Assembly (NCBI GenBank): GCA_044221445.1
Contig: JBGAPF010000006.1
Span: 45,334-109,333 of the forward strand
DNA length: 64,000 nt
Direction of reading: 5' to 3'
Origin: JBDHTS01 sp044221445
GTDB lineage: Bacteria > Pseudomonadota > Alphaproteobacteria > Micavibrionales > Micavibrionaceae
The translations under genes were made by a program, and so were the position numbers. The notes below the pieces were generated by a model that saw nothing but the letters and a program-made list of their open reading frames with translations, was not told the DNA's origin and made no database searches. Positions 51,801-61,306 of this stretch are shown piece after piece. The first letter of the stretch is position 1. Every line of letters starts with the position of its first letter.

Positions 51801-54800
51801 GCGGATCGGGCACGTTCACCAGCAGCACGCCTGTGACAGCTGGCGGCGTACCCGTCACGGTTTCACAAACCGGCAACACTTACACCGGCACCGCCGGCGG
51901 CCATACCGTCTTTACGCTGACCGTCAACACGGACGGCAGCTACACCTTCACGCTGAAAGAGCCGATCGACCATCCCGACGCCACGAATCCGGACGATGTC
52001 ATCGCGCTCAATTTCGGCATCAGGGCGACCGACTCCGATGGCGACTCGTCCGGCGGCACGATCACGATCCGCGTTTTGGACGACGGTCCGGTCGCGCATA
52101 ACGATGTCAACACGTTCAATGCCACAGTCGGCCTTGTCGAAAACGGCAATGTGATCACAGGTGTCAACGGCGGCGCGGGCGCAGCCGATGCCAAGAGTCA
52201 GGACACGCCGAACACAGTCACGAAGATCACCTTCGGCGGCACGAACGTCACCGTTCCTGCCACGGGCGAAGCCACGATCAACGGCGACCACGGCGTCCTG
52301 AAAATCAAGGCGGACGGTTCCTACACCTACACCCTCACCGATACCGGAACGGGCAGCAAGGTCGCCGACCAGTTCACCTACACGCTGAAAGACGGCGACG
52401 GCGACATCAGCACCGCGACGCTTAAACTCGAAGGCAGCGTGGGCGATACGACAGTAACCATCGTTGTGAAAGATCCGGATGGACATGTGATCGCCGATGG
52501 CGGCAATACCATCGTCAAGGAAGACCACTCGACCCTGATCAGTGTCGCCGTGGACGGGACCGGTTCGGGCACGCAGGTGCTGACCGTGACCCTGACCGGC
52601 ATCAACCCTGCCTGGGGCTTCCAGTCGCTGAATGGTGGCACCTATAACGCTGCTACGGGCACCTGGACCGCGACCTTGGCGCCGGGTCAGGACTTTAACG
52701 GCACGTTCCGCTTCGCACCGCCGCATGACAGCGATCTCGACCTGAGCAACCTGAAAATCACGGCGACTTCGAACGATGCCGCCATCGGCCGCACCGCGAC
52801 CGCAAGCGATATGTTCAACATCATCACCGATGCCGTCGCTGATGCCCCGAATCTTTCGGCTTCTGGCTCTTCGGGCGAGGAAGGCACGACCGTTGCATTG
52901 CATATTGCGACATCTGTCACCGACACGGACGGTTCGGAAGCGATCCAGAAAGTGGAAATCAGCGGCCTGCCGTCCGGCGCGACGCTGAACCACGGTTCGG
53001 TTGCGGGGGGGGTCTGGACCGTATCGAAAGCGGACTTGGCCGACCTGAAGATCAGCATCGCCGACGGCACGCATGACGGCAACTACACCCTGACCGTCAA
53101 ATCCTATTCCAAAGAGGTCAATCTCGGCGGCACGGAAGTCGACCTGACGGACAACGTCGCGACGGCGACCACGACCCTGAACCTGTGCGTCACCAAAGAC
53201 GACGTGCCTGTCATCACGGACCCTGCCGTCAAGACGGTCGATGAATCCGACCTGACCGGCACGGGCATCACTGTCAATGGCCATGTCGATGCTTCGTTTG
53301 GCGGCGACACCGGATCCATTACCGGCAACAACACTTTCACCAGCACGGTTGCTTTGACATCCGGCGGCGTGCCCGTGATGGTTTCGCAAGCCGGCAACGT
53401 TTACACAGGCGTTGCGAACGGTCACACGATCTTTACGCTCACGATCAACGCCAACGGCGATTACAGCTTCAAACTGCTGGATACGCTTGACCATCCGAAC
53501 AAAGCGGACGCGAACGACGCGATCAACCTGAATTTCGGCGTCAAGGCGACGGACTCGGACGGCGATGCCACCAACGGCCACATCGTCATCAAAGTGCTCG
53601 ATGACGGTCCGGTCGCGCACAACGACATCAACGGCTTCAATGCCAGCGTCGGTCTGGTCGAAAACGGTAACGTCATCACTGGCCAGAACGGTGGCGCAGG
53701 CGCCGCCGACGACAAGAGCCAGGACACGCCGAACACGGTCACGAAAATCGCCTTCGGCGGCACGAACGTCACCGTTCCTGCCACGGGCGAAGCCACAATC
53801 AACGGCGATCACGGCGTCCTGAAAATCAAGGCCGACGGTTCCTACACTTACACTGTCACCAATACAGGCACTGGTCATGCCATTGCCGACCAGTTTACCT
53901 ACACGCTGAAAGACGGCGACGGCGACACCAGCACGGCGACCCTGAAAATGGACGGCTGCGTCGGCGATACGACCGTGACCATCGTCGTCAAGGACCCCGA
54001 TGGCCATGTCATCGCAGACGGCAGCGACACTATTGTCAAGGAAGATCACTCGACCCTGATCAGCGTTGCAGTGGACGGCACCGGTTCGGGCACGCAGGTG
54101 CTGACCGTGACCCTGACCGGCATCAATCCGGCCTGGGGCTTCCAGTCGCTGAACGGCGGGACTTATAATGCCGCTACCGGCACCTGGACCGCGACCTTGG
54201 CGCCTGGTCAGGACTTTAACGGCACGTTCCGTTTCGCGCCGCCGCATGACAGCGACCTGGATCTTAGCAACCTCAAGATCACAGCGACGTCCAACGACAC
54301 CGCCATCGGCCGCACGGCGACCGCCGACGATATGTTCAATATCGTGGTGGACGCGGTTGCCGATAAACCGGATCTGTCTGCTTCCGGCTCGACAGGCGAA
54401 GAAGGTACGGCTGTTGCTCTTCATATCACCACCGCTGTCACCGACACCGACGGCTCCGAAGCGATCCAGAAAGTGGAAATCAGCGGCCTGCCCGCTGGCG
54501 CGACGCTGAACCATGGCACCGCCACAGGCGGAGTCTGGACCGTATCGAAAGCGGACCTGGCCGACCTTAAAATCAATCTGGCCGACGGCACGCATGAGGG
54601 TAATTATACCCTCACCGTCAAATCCTACGCCAAGGAAGTGAATCTGGGCGGCACGGAAGTCGACCTGACGGACAACGTCGCAACGGCGACGACCACCCTG
54701 AACCTGTGCGTCACAAAAGACGACGCGCCCGTGATCACGGACCCTGCCGTAAAGACGGTCGACGAATCCGACCTGACGGGTACAGGTATCACAGTGAACG

Positions 54801-57800
54801 GCCATGTCACCACGGATTACGGCACCGACGGCGGCTCGCTGTCCGGCAACAACATCTTCACCAGCAGCGTTGCTTTGACGTCCGGCGGTGTCCCAGTGAC
54901 GGTGACGCTGTCCGGAAACACTTACACCGGCATGGCGAACGGCCAGACGATCTTTACCCTCGTAATCAACGCCAACGGCGATTACAGCTTCAAGCTGCTG
55001 GACACGCTGGACCACCCGAACAAGGCGGATGCCAACGACGCGATCAACCTCAACTTCGGCGTCAAGGCGACGGATTCCGACGGCGATGTCGCGAACGGGC
55101 ATATCATCGTCAAGGTTCTGGACGACGGTCCGGTCGCTCATGACGACGTGAACGGCTTCAACGCCACAGTCGGCGCCACGGACAGCGGCAACGTCATCAC
55201 CGGCGCCAATGGCGGCGCGGGCGCGGCCGACGACAAGAGCCAGGACACGCCGAACACGGTCACGAAGATCACCTTCGGCGGCACGAACGTCACCGTTCCT
55301 GCCACGGGCGAAGCCACGATCAACGGCGACCACGGCGTTCTGAAAATCAAGGCGGACGGTTCCTACACCTACACCCTCACCGATACCGGAACGGGTAACG
55401 CGGTCAGCGATCAGTTCACCTATACGCTGAAAGACGGCGACGGCGACACCAGCACGGCCATGCTGAAGCTGGACGGCCATGTCGGCAACGTCGACATCGA
55501 CCTTTGCGTCAACAACAACGCCGACAACGTCATCGTCAAGGAAGACGGTTCGGTTCTGGTCGGCGTTACGGCGGACGCGTCCGGTTCGGGCACGCAGGTG
55601 CTGACCGTGACCCTGACCGGCATCAATCCGGCCTGGGGCTTCCAGTCGCTGAACGGCGGGACTTATAATGCCGCTACCGGCACCTGGACCGCGACTCTTG
55701 CGCCTGGCCAGGACTTTAACGGCACGTTCCGTTTCGCGCCGCCGCATGACAGCGACCTCGACCTGAGCAACCTGAAAGTAACCGCGACGGTGAACGACGC
55801 CGCTCTCGGCCGCACGACCTCGGCCAGCGACACGTTCAATATCATCGTCGACGCGGTCGCCGATGTGCCTAACCTGACGGCTTCTGGCTCTTCGGGCGAG
55901 GAAGGCACGACCGTTGCATTGCATATTGCGACATCCGTCACCGACACGGACGGTTCGGAAGCGATCCAGAAAGTGGAAATCAGCGGCCTGCCGTCCGGCG
56001 CGACGCTGAACCATGGTTCGGTTGCGGGCGGAGTATGGACCGTATCGAAAGCGGATCTTGCGGATCTGAAGATCAGCATCGCCGACGGCACGCATGACGG
56101 AAACTACACCCTGACGGTCAAGTCCTACGCCAAGGAAGTGAATCTGGGCGGGACGGAAGTCGACCTGACGGACAACGTCGCGACGGCGACCACGACCCTG
56201 AACCTGTGCGTCACCAAGGACGATGCGCCGGTGATTACGGATCCTGCGGTCAAAACAGTTGATGAGACCGACCTGACCGGTGCCGGCATTACTGTGAACG
56301 GACATATCAACGCGACTTACGGCAGCGATACAGGTTCCATCTCCGGTAGCGGCGCCTTCACAAGCAGTACGGCCCTGACGTCGGGCGGCGCTCCTGTGAC
56401 AGTGGCGCTTGCGGGCAACACCTATACCGGCACGGCGAACGGCCATGCGATCTTCACCCTGACGATCAACGCCAACGGCGATTACAGCTTCAAGCTGCTG
56501 GATACGCTGGACCACCCGAACAAGGCTGACGCGAACGACGCGATCAACCTGAATTTCGGCGTCAAGGCGACCGACTCCGACGGCGATGTCGCCAATGGCA
56601 ATGTCGTTATCAAAGTGCTCGATGACGGCCCGGTCGCGCATGACGATTTCAACAGCTTCAGCGCCACGATCGGCGCCACAGACAGCGGCAATGTCATCAC
56701 CGGCGCCAATGGCGGCGTGGGCGCAGCCGATACCAAGAGCCAGGATACGCCGAACACGGTTTCCAAAGTCAGCTTTGGCGGCACGACGGTCGATGTCCCG
56801 GCTTCAGGCTTCGCGACGATCAGCGGCGATCACGGCACGCTGAAAATAGCAGCCGATGGCTCCTATACTTACACTGTCACCAATACGGGCAGCGGCCATG
56901 ACATCACCGACGCGTTCACCTATACGCTGAAAGACGGCGACGGCGACACCGACACGGCCTGCCTGACCCTGAAAGGCTCGGTCTGTGACGTGAACGTCGA
57001 TCTCTGCGTCAACAACAACGCCGAAAATGTCATCGTCAAGGAAGACGGCTCGGTCGTGGTGAATGTCACCGCCGACGGTACGGGTTCGGGCAGTCAGGTC
57101 ATTACACTGACCATGACCGGCATCAACCCGGCCTGGAACTTCGCTTCGCTGAACGGCGGGACCTATAACGCCGCCACCGGCACCTGGACGAAGACCCTGG
57201 CTGCGGGTCAGGACTTCAACGGCAACTTCACGTTCGCCCCGCCGCATGACAGCGACATCGACCTGAACAATATCAAGGTCACGGCCACCGTAAACGACGC
57301 GGCTGCCGGCCGGACCGCCACGGCGAACGATACCTTCAACATCATCGTCGACGCGGTCGCCGACACGCCGAACCTGACGGCGTCGAACGCCACGGGCGAA
57401 GAAGGCACGGCGGTTGCCCTGAACATCGCGACCTCCGTCAAGGATACCGACGGCTCCGAAGCGATCCAGAAAGTGGAGATCAGCGGCCTGCCGTCCGGCG
57501 CGACGCTGAACCACGGTTCGGTTGCAGGCGGAGTCTGGACCGTATCGAAAGCGGATCTGGCCGATCTCAAAATCAATCTGGCCGACGGCACGCATGAGGG
57601 CAACTACACACTGACGGTCAAATCTTACGCCAAGGAAGTGAACCTGGGCGGCATGGAAGTCGACCTGACGGACAACGTCGCGACGGCGACCAAGACCCTG
57701 AATCTCTGCGTCACGCATGACGATCAGCCGATCCTGGTCGATCCCGCCGCGAAAACCGTGGACGAGACCAACCTCAAAAACGGCATCGTCACGGTTTCCG

Positions 57801-59557
57801 GCGCGGTCACGGGCACTTTCGGCGCGGACGGACCCGGAAAATTCGCGGGCACAGGCGCGTTCACCAGCAGCACGGCATTGTTCTCGAACGGCGTCGCGAT
57901 CGTGGTGGCTCTAGTCGGCACATCCTATGTCGGCAAGGCGGGTGCGAACACCGTGTTCACGCTGGACCTGCAGCAGGACGGTCATTACAGCTTCAAGCTG
58001 CTGGACACGCTCGATCACCCGAACAAGGCCGATTCGAACGACTCCATCGCCCTGAATTTCGGCGTGAAGGGGACCGACACGGATGGCGACGCGGCCACTA
58101 CGACGATCCGCGTCAACGTTCTGGACGACGGCGCGACAGCGCATAACGACGTCAACACGCTGGACATCCATGGTCATGAGACCACGGCGACCGGCAACGT
58201 CATCAGCGGCCTGAACGGCGGCGCGGGCGCTGCCGACGTCAAGAGCCAGGATACGCCGAACCTGATCACCAGGATCGAACATGACGGCGCGACCAAGACG
58301 GTCACCGCGTCCGGCACAGTCATCCACGGCGACCACGGCACGCTCACCATCAAGGCGGACGGCTCTTATACTTACAAAGCCGACGACAACTGGAATGCGG
58401 CGCATAAATTCACAGAAACCCTGGAGTTTCCAGATATCCCTGAGAAACAGGCTCTGACCGAAGCGCAGAAGAAATTCCTGGGCGTGAAAGCCGACGCGCT
58501 GGACGTCACATACGACGCGACGGCGACCATCAAGTTCGTCGGTGAAAAAGCCGGGTACAGCAACTCGATGGGGGTTTTCACCATCGGCGCGCACGGCGAA
58601 ATCATCGGCGTCAAGTTCGTGGCGACCAACAGCGACACCGCTGCCGGGACCACCGCCAACGTGCATATCGACGCCAGCGCGGGCCAGCAGGGCATCGGGT
58701 TCTTCCTGATCGCAGACGGCTGGGACGTGAACAACGGCTATAAAAACCTCGACCTGGCGCACGGCAAGCTGTCCTTCGTCTACGATTATAACAAGGGCGG
58801 TGAACGCCTTGCCACGATCGCGGATGACGGGTCGCATCTCAGCCTGGTCTTTACTAGCACATCAGGCAAGGAAACGCTGCTTCATGGTCCGACTTATTTC
58901 ACCACCGACCGCGGCGGCTCCACCGACCTGAACTTCGACGACACGATGCGCGTCATCTCCGGCTTGGCCGACGATGCCGACAAGACCACGCTGCGGATTG
59001 GGTTCGAGGATCTGCCCAAGCTGGGTGACCACGACTACAACGACACGGTCTTCGATGTGAAGATCAGGCCCGATACGGCGACGGATCAGTTCAAGTATAC
59101 GCTGACCGACGGCGACGGCGATTCCGATACCGCGTTGCTGACTTTCAAGCTGGACAATAACGGCGGTCATGGATGCATCATCAACGGGACGTCCGGCGAT
59201 GACTGCCTGGTGGGCACGGACGGCAACGACATCCTTGTGGGACTGGCCGGCAACGACCAGCTCTACGGAGGCCACGGGGCCGACATGTTCAACTTCCAGA
59301 AGCTGACGCACGGGATCGATCACATCACCGACTTCAATGCGGCGGAAGGGGATCGTCTCGATCTGTCGGCATTGCTGCACAGCTACGATCCGATGACGCA
59401 TGCGATCACCGATTTCGTATTTGCCACGCAGAGCGGCGGCAACACGATCATCGCGGTCGACACCACAGGGTCGGGCCTTGCTTCCCACGCGACCACGATT
59501 GCCGTGCTCGACGGGGTGACGGGTTTGAAGCTCGAAGACATCGTGCATAGCAGCTGA
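48839..59557 (+). CDS. Giant RTX adhesin (3572 aa) with T1SS-143-type and VCBS-like repeats
   Basis: Begins MADQKSAAAAKLTSGSETHL; no Sec signal. Residues about 1-520 hold an N-terminal module and one copy of the repeated PAWxF/GxYNAATGTWT domain. Then follow six T1SS-143/DUF5801-like modules (beginning near residues 526, 946, 1453, 1959, 2459 and 2960, each with VDExxLT...F...YSFKLLDTLDHPN). They alternate with VCBS/Ig-like domains (DGSYTYTLTDTGTG, QFTYTLKDGDGD) and SLNGGTYNAATGTWTATLAP domains. Near the C-terminus are a DUF4114 domain (about 3215-3410), RTX repeats (DGNDILVGLAGNDQLYGGHG) and a type I secretion tail. No LapG-type TAAG cleavage site was found. Exported by the genes that follow. 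Confidence 0.93.
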   Translation: MADQKSAAAAKLTSGSETHLTLAEDGTAALSVNSADIENMSVNSDGSLTISFKPETGRGEIVVENFRALVQNGSAIALNDGKSIDTRSLYQALPHAEANAESVTIARPHAGEMVTINMADGHKYILPGELHNAQVVEKGGALIITFADNGILVLAHFADAMKGMDASSLVTDGKTYDLAAFRGEFHLAGDNAQIAQNDAMDKLAQQLAGVEPAAGPNGAGGVASAGGFGFQSSIAPAVLGVIPPVGPIGPTELGFGLPEGSRDRFLVLDQPDVDAFPPGITVNNGLVNAIHSPDAIVKEDGSIFVPIQATLDPAGSANQVLTVTVTGIDPSWNITITDGTYNAATGTWTITLAPGQNYNGGLTFAPPADTDIDLTGLTATATSFDPAAGESASSSTDFDVITDAVADVPDLDAAAATVEEGKTVALVIHTAVNDTDGSEAITKITIEGLPTGATLNHGTVSGGVWTLTPSDLTGLTLTVPDNRDGHYDLVVKSYAEEINLSGKEVDFTDNIAVATDVLKLTVTNDDEPVLTQPVIKTVDETDLTGAGITVGGTLTASVGADGPGKFDPTGAFAGSTALTSGGQPVTVTLVGDTYTGAANGHTIFTLTVNDNGTYSFKLLDTLDHPNTSNPNDSIALSFGVQVADTDGDVAQGNIVINVLDDGPVAHNDVNTFESDNGAATGNVVTGLNGGPGAADTLSQDTPNTVSKISFGGTTVDVPTSGTASIQGLYGTLTIKADGTYTYTLKSDWMSNVPGNSEHLSPVAADVAGTQSSFTKNGITVTSLTGGDLVWTVRSDGTGIGVAGNGTDKIFKGGEGVAVDFAAADSVSIKIADIGTSDLQSVIGMKVYVEGNPNPIIHNIDLATTTPVNGYITVNLDGADFGGQITKFEIFSTLSTANGKESSFMLADVTTLDNCGCGCPTDQFTYTLKDGDGDKDTATLSFACAPDDHPVVTQPITQTVDESNLTGGDQVVTGTITANFGADGPGTFGGSGTFTSSTPVTAGGVPVTVSQTGNTYTGTAGGHTVFTLTVNTDGSYTFTLKEPIDHPDATNPDDVIALNFGIRATDSDGDSSGGTITIRVLDDGPVAHNDVNTFNATVGLVENGNVITGVNGGAGAADAKSQDTPNTVTKITFGGTNVTVPATGEATINGDHGVLKIKADGSYTYTLTDTGTGSKVADQFTYTLKDGDGDISTATLKLEGSVGDTTVTIVVKDPDGHVIADGGNTIVKEDHSTLISVAVDGTGSGTQVLTVTLTGINPAWGFQSLNGGTYNAATGTWTATLAPGQDFNGTFRFAPPHDSDLDLSNLKITATSNDAAIGRTATASDMFNIITDAVADAPNLSASGSSGEEGTTVALHIATSVTDTDGSEAIQKVEISGLPSGATLNHGSVAGGVWTVSKADLADLKISIADGTHDGNYTLTVKSYSKEVNLGGTEVDLTDNVATATTTLNLCVTKDDVPVITDPAVKTVDESDLTGTGITVNGHVDASFGGDTGSITGNNTFTSTVALTSGGVPVMVSQAGNVYTGVANGHTIFTLTINANGDYSFKLLDTLDHPNKADANDAINLNFGVKATDSDGDATNGHIVIKVLDDGPVAHNDINGFNASVGLVENGNVITGQNGGAGAADDKSQDTPNTVTKIAFGGTNVTVPATGEATINGDHGVLKIKADGSYTYTVTNTGTGHAIADQFTYTLKDGDGDTSTATLKMDGCVGDTTVTIVVKDPDGHVIADGSDTIVKEDHSTLISVAVDGTGSGTQVLTVTLTGINPAWGFQSLNGGTYNAATGTWTATLAPGQDFNGTFRFAPPHDSDLDLSNLKITATSNDTAIGRTATADDMFNIVVDAVADKPDLSASGSTGEEGTAVALHITTAVTDTDGSEAIQKVEISGLPAGATLNHGTATGGVWTVSKADLADLKINLADGTHEGNYTLTVKSYAKEVNLGGTEVDLTDNVATATTTLNLCVTKDDAPVITDPAVKTVDESDLTGTGITVNGHVTTDYGTDGGSLSGNNIFTSSVALTSGGVPVTVTLSGNTYTGMANGQTIFTLVINANGDYSFKLLDTLDHPNKADANDAINLNFGVKATDSDGDVANGHIIVKVLDDGPVAHDDVNGFNATVGATDSGNVITGANGGAGAADDKSQDTPNTVTKITFGGTNVTVPATGEATINGDHGVLKIKADGSYTYTLTDTGTGNAVSDQFTYTLKDGDGDTSTAMLKLDGHVGNVDIDLCVNNNADNVIVKEDGSVLVGVTADASGSGTQVLTVTLTGINPAWGFQSLNGGTYNAATGTWTATLAPGQDFNGTFRFAPPHDSDLDLSNLKVTATVNDAALGRTTSASDTFNIIVDAVADVPNLTASGSSGEEGTTVALHIATSVTDTDGSEAIQKVEISGLPSGATLNHGSVAGGVWTVSKADLADLKISIADGTHDGNYTLTVKSYAKEVNLGGTEVDLTDNVATATTTLNLCVTKDDAPVITDPAVKTVDETDLTGAGITVNGHINATYGSDTGSISGSGAFTSSTALTSGGAPVTVALAGNTYTGTANGHAIFTLTINANGDYSFKLLDTLDHPNKADANDAINLNFGVKATDSDGDVANGNVVIKVLDDGPVAHDDFNSFSATIGATDSGNVITGANGGVGAADTKSQDTPNTVSKVSFGGTTVDVPASGFATISGDHGTLKIAADGSYTYTVTNTGSGHDITDAFTYTLKDGDGDTDTACLTLKGSVCDVNVDLCVNNNAENVIVKEDGSVVVNVTADGTGSGSQVITLTMTGINPAWNFASLNGGTYNAATGTWTKTLAAGQDFNGNFTFAPPHDSDIDLNNIKVTATVNDAAAGRTATANDTFNIIVDAVADTPNLTASNATGEEGTAVALNIATSVKDTDGSEAIQKVEISGLPSGATLNHGSVAGGVWTVSKADLADLKINLADGTHEGNYTLTVKSYAKEVNLGGMEVDLTDNVATATKTLNLCVTHDDQPILVDPAAKTVDETNLKNGIVTVSGAVTGTFGADGPGKFAGTGAFTSSTALFSNGVAIVVALVGTSYVGKAGANTVFTLDLQQDGHYSFKLLDTLDHPNKADSNDSIALNFGVKGTDTDGDAATTTIRVNVLDDGATAHNDVNTLDIHGHETTATGNVISGLNGGAGAADVKSQDTPNLITRIEHDGATKTVTASGTVIHGDHGTLTIKADGSYTYKADDNWNAAHKFTETLEFPDIPEKQALTEAQKKFLGVKADALDVTYDATATIKFVGEKAGYSNSMGVFTIGAHGEIIGVKFVATNSDTAAGTTANVHIDASAGQQGIGFFLIADGWDVNNGYKNLDLAHGKLSFVYDYNKGGERLATIADDGSHLSLVFTSTSGKETLLHGPTYFTTDRGGSTDLNFDDTMRVISGLADDADKTTLRIGFEDLPKLGDHDYNDTVFDVKIRPDTATDQFKYTLTDGDGDSDTALLTFKLDNNGGHGCIINGTSGDDCLVGTDGNDILVGLAGNDQLYGGHGADMFNFQKLTHGIDHITDFNAAEGDRLDLSALLHSYDPMTHAITDFVFATQSGGNTIIAVDTTGSGLASHATTIAVLDGVTGLKLEDIVHSS
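51676..57718 (+). repeat. Tandem coding repeats of about 1.5 kb inside the adhesin gene
   Basis: Equivalent points of the repeat (the codons for DDxPVxTxPxxKTVDE) lie near 51676, 53199, 54717, 56217 and 57718, giving four units of about 1520, 1520, 1500 and 1500 bp. Each codes for one T1SS-143 module, one VCBS-like module and two further beta domains. Parts are almost identical in DNA, e.g. the segment encoding LTGINPAWGFQSLNGGTYNA at 52590, 54110 and 55610. This implies recent duplication or gene conversion. Confidence 0.85.
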
Positions 59558-59575
59558 TTTTACTAAACCTCTTAA

Positions 59576-59602
59576 GCAGGCGGATTTTAAAACCCGCCTG
59601 TT
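59576..59602 (+). terminator. Hairpin terminator after the adhesin gene
   Basis: CAGGCGG (59577-59583) pairs with CCGCCTG (59594-59600), and the inner TTTTAAAA extends the near-palindrome; GTTT follows. It lies 20 nt after the adhesin stop and 190 nt before the tolC-like gene, so the exporter probably also has its own promoter in the gap to 59793. Confidence 0.65.
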
Positions 59603-59793
59603 TCCGTAAAAACATAGAAAAAATACTTTTTTCTTGCTTTTTATGGGAAAGAAACGCTAAAGAATGTCCGCCAAGTGCTTGAAAAATTTATCAGGCAAAT
59701 ATTGCGTCCGGTTGGCAAACGGGTCATAAATGAAATGGTTTTGAAATCCGGCCGGACGCCGCGATGACGATACCGGTAAAGGGACTTTTAAAA

Positions 59794-61272
59794 ATGAAAC
59801 AGACGATGATCAAAACGCTTGTTCTTGGAACCTCCTGCATCGCCCTGATGATCGCTGCGCCTTTGCGCGCTGCGGAACTGGACGCGACGCCTTCGGCGCC
59901 CCCGGCGCTGACGATCGAGGGACAGCTCGCCCAGCCTGCGGTCGAAACCGCGATGCCCGCCTCCCAGACGACAACGTCCGGCAAAGGGCCGCATAACCAG
60001 GACAACCGGATCATGAACCTTCGCGATGTCGTCGCGGTGGGCCTGTCCGCCAACCCCGAGTACCATATCGTCGCCAATAACCGCCGCGCCACCGATGAAG
60101 AGCTGAACCAGGCTGTCGACCTGTATTTCCCTTCCATCGATTTCCGCGCCGATGGCGGGTATGAACACAGCAACGATCCCCAGACCCGCGCCCAGTTCAA
60201 CGGCGATAACGCCCAGGATCTGTGGCGCTACGATGCCGGCCTGACCCTGACCCAGATGCTGTTCAACGGCTGGGATACCGCTTACGAGAACCAGCGTCAG
60301 AAATTCCGCGTGCTGTCTGCGTCCAACCGGGTACGTGAAGCAGCCGAGCTGGTTGGCCTGTCCATCGTCGAATCCTATCTAGAAGTAATGCGCCAGCGCG
60401 AACTTCTGACAGCTGCCCGCGACAATGTGGCCCAACACATGGACCTCCTTAACCAGATCAGCGACAGTTCCGGTGCCGGCCGCACGACCCAGGCCGATGT
60501 CGAGCAGGCCCGCGCCCGCGTGTCGTCCGCCCGCGCCGAGGAAGCGTCGGTTCGTGAATCCTTGCGCACCGCCGAGGCTGGCTTTATCGCCCAGGTCGGC
60601 GATATGCCGCGCGACCTGATCATGCCGGCCGTGCCTGTCGACGCCCTGCAATCCGATGTTGACGAGCAGGTGAAAGAAACCCAGTACAACAGCCCGACCG
60701 TCAGCATTCGCCAAGCCGATATTAAAGTGGCCCATGCCGAGATGGAAAAATCGAAATCGGCGTTCTACCCGAAAGTCGATCTGCAGCTGAACGGCCGCAG
60801 CGGTCGTAACCTTTCCTCGGTCGAAGGCCAGGACACCAGCGCGTCCGCGCTCGTGGTCATGAACTGGAACCTTTACCGCGGCGGTGGCGACACGGCACGC
60901 GTACGCGAGGCGATCAATCGCGAAGCCCAGGCTAAAGCCGAGCGCGATAAGGCTCAGCGCCAGGCCGACCAGGATGTTCGTGAGACATGGTCACGCATGG
61001 TTTCGGCTGGCGAGCGCGCCCGTCAGTTCGCAACCCAGGTCGATGCCAACACGGAAGTGGTGAAAGCGTACAAGGACCAGTTCGACCTGAATCGCCGGAC
61101 CCTGCTCGATGTTCTTGACTCTCAGAACGAACAGTACGTGTCGCGCAGCAACATGATCAACGCACAGTATGTCGAGATTTTCGCTGTTTATCGCTTGCTG
61201 GCGCTGGAAAACGCGCTGATGAAGACGCTGGGTGTCGACTTGCCGCGCGAAGCCGACGCCGCGAAAATGTAA
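59794..61272 (+). CDS. TolC-family outer-membrane channel of the type I secretion system
   Basis: 492 residues from the ATG at 59794, with AAGGGA nine bases upstream (an ATG 30 bases earlier is less likely). Signal peptide MKQTMIKTLVLGTSCIALMI and onward, to about APLRA. Two TolC/OEP repeats: the first with NLRDVVAVGLSANPEYHIV and DGGYEHSNDP, the second with SPTVSIRQADIKVAHAEMEKS and the central NWNLYRGGGDTARVREA (the usual glycine-rich turn). Long coiled helices (RDNVAQHMDLLNQISD). Forms the outer-membrane trimer for the adhesin. Followed 34 nt later by the ABC exporter gene. Confidence 0.93.
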   Translation: MKQTMIKTLVLGTSCIALMIAAPLRAAELDATPSAPPALTIEGQLAQPAVETAMPASQTTTSGKGPHNQDNRIMNLRDVVAVGLSANPEYHIVANNRRATDEELNQAVDLYFPSIDFRADGGYEHSNDPQTRAQFNGDNAQDLWRYDAGLTLTQMLFNGWDTAYENQRQKFRVLSASNRVREAAELVGLSIVESYLEVMRQRELLTAARDNVAQHMDLLNQISDSSGAGRTTQADVEQARARVSSARAEEASVRESLRTAEAGFIAQVGDMPRDLIMPAVPVDALQSDVDEQVKETQYNSPTVSIRQADIKVAHAEMEKSKSAFYPKVDLQLNGRSGRNLSSVEGQDTSASALVVMNWNLYRGGGDTARVREAINREAQAKAERDKAQRQADQDVRETWSRMVSAGERARQFATQVDANTEVVKAYKDQFDLNRRTLLDVLDSQNEQYVSRSNMINAQYVEIFAVYRLLALENALMKTLGVDLPREADAAKM

Positions 61273-61306
61273 TCGTTCAGCCTGAACCCAAAGAAGGCAG
61301 ACTCAT

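Noticed and set aside
51863..56641. Uninterrupted minus-strand open frame of 1592 codons across the adhesin repeats
   Set aside because: It runs antisense to the repetitive plus-strand adhesin. The repeated GC-biased codons suppress stops on the other strand, and its predicted product is Arg/Asp/Val-rich without domains.
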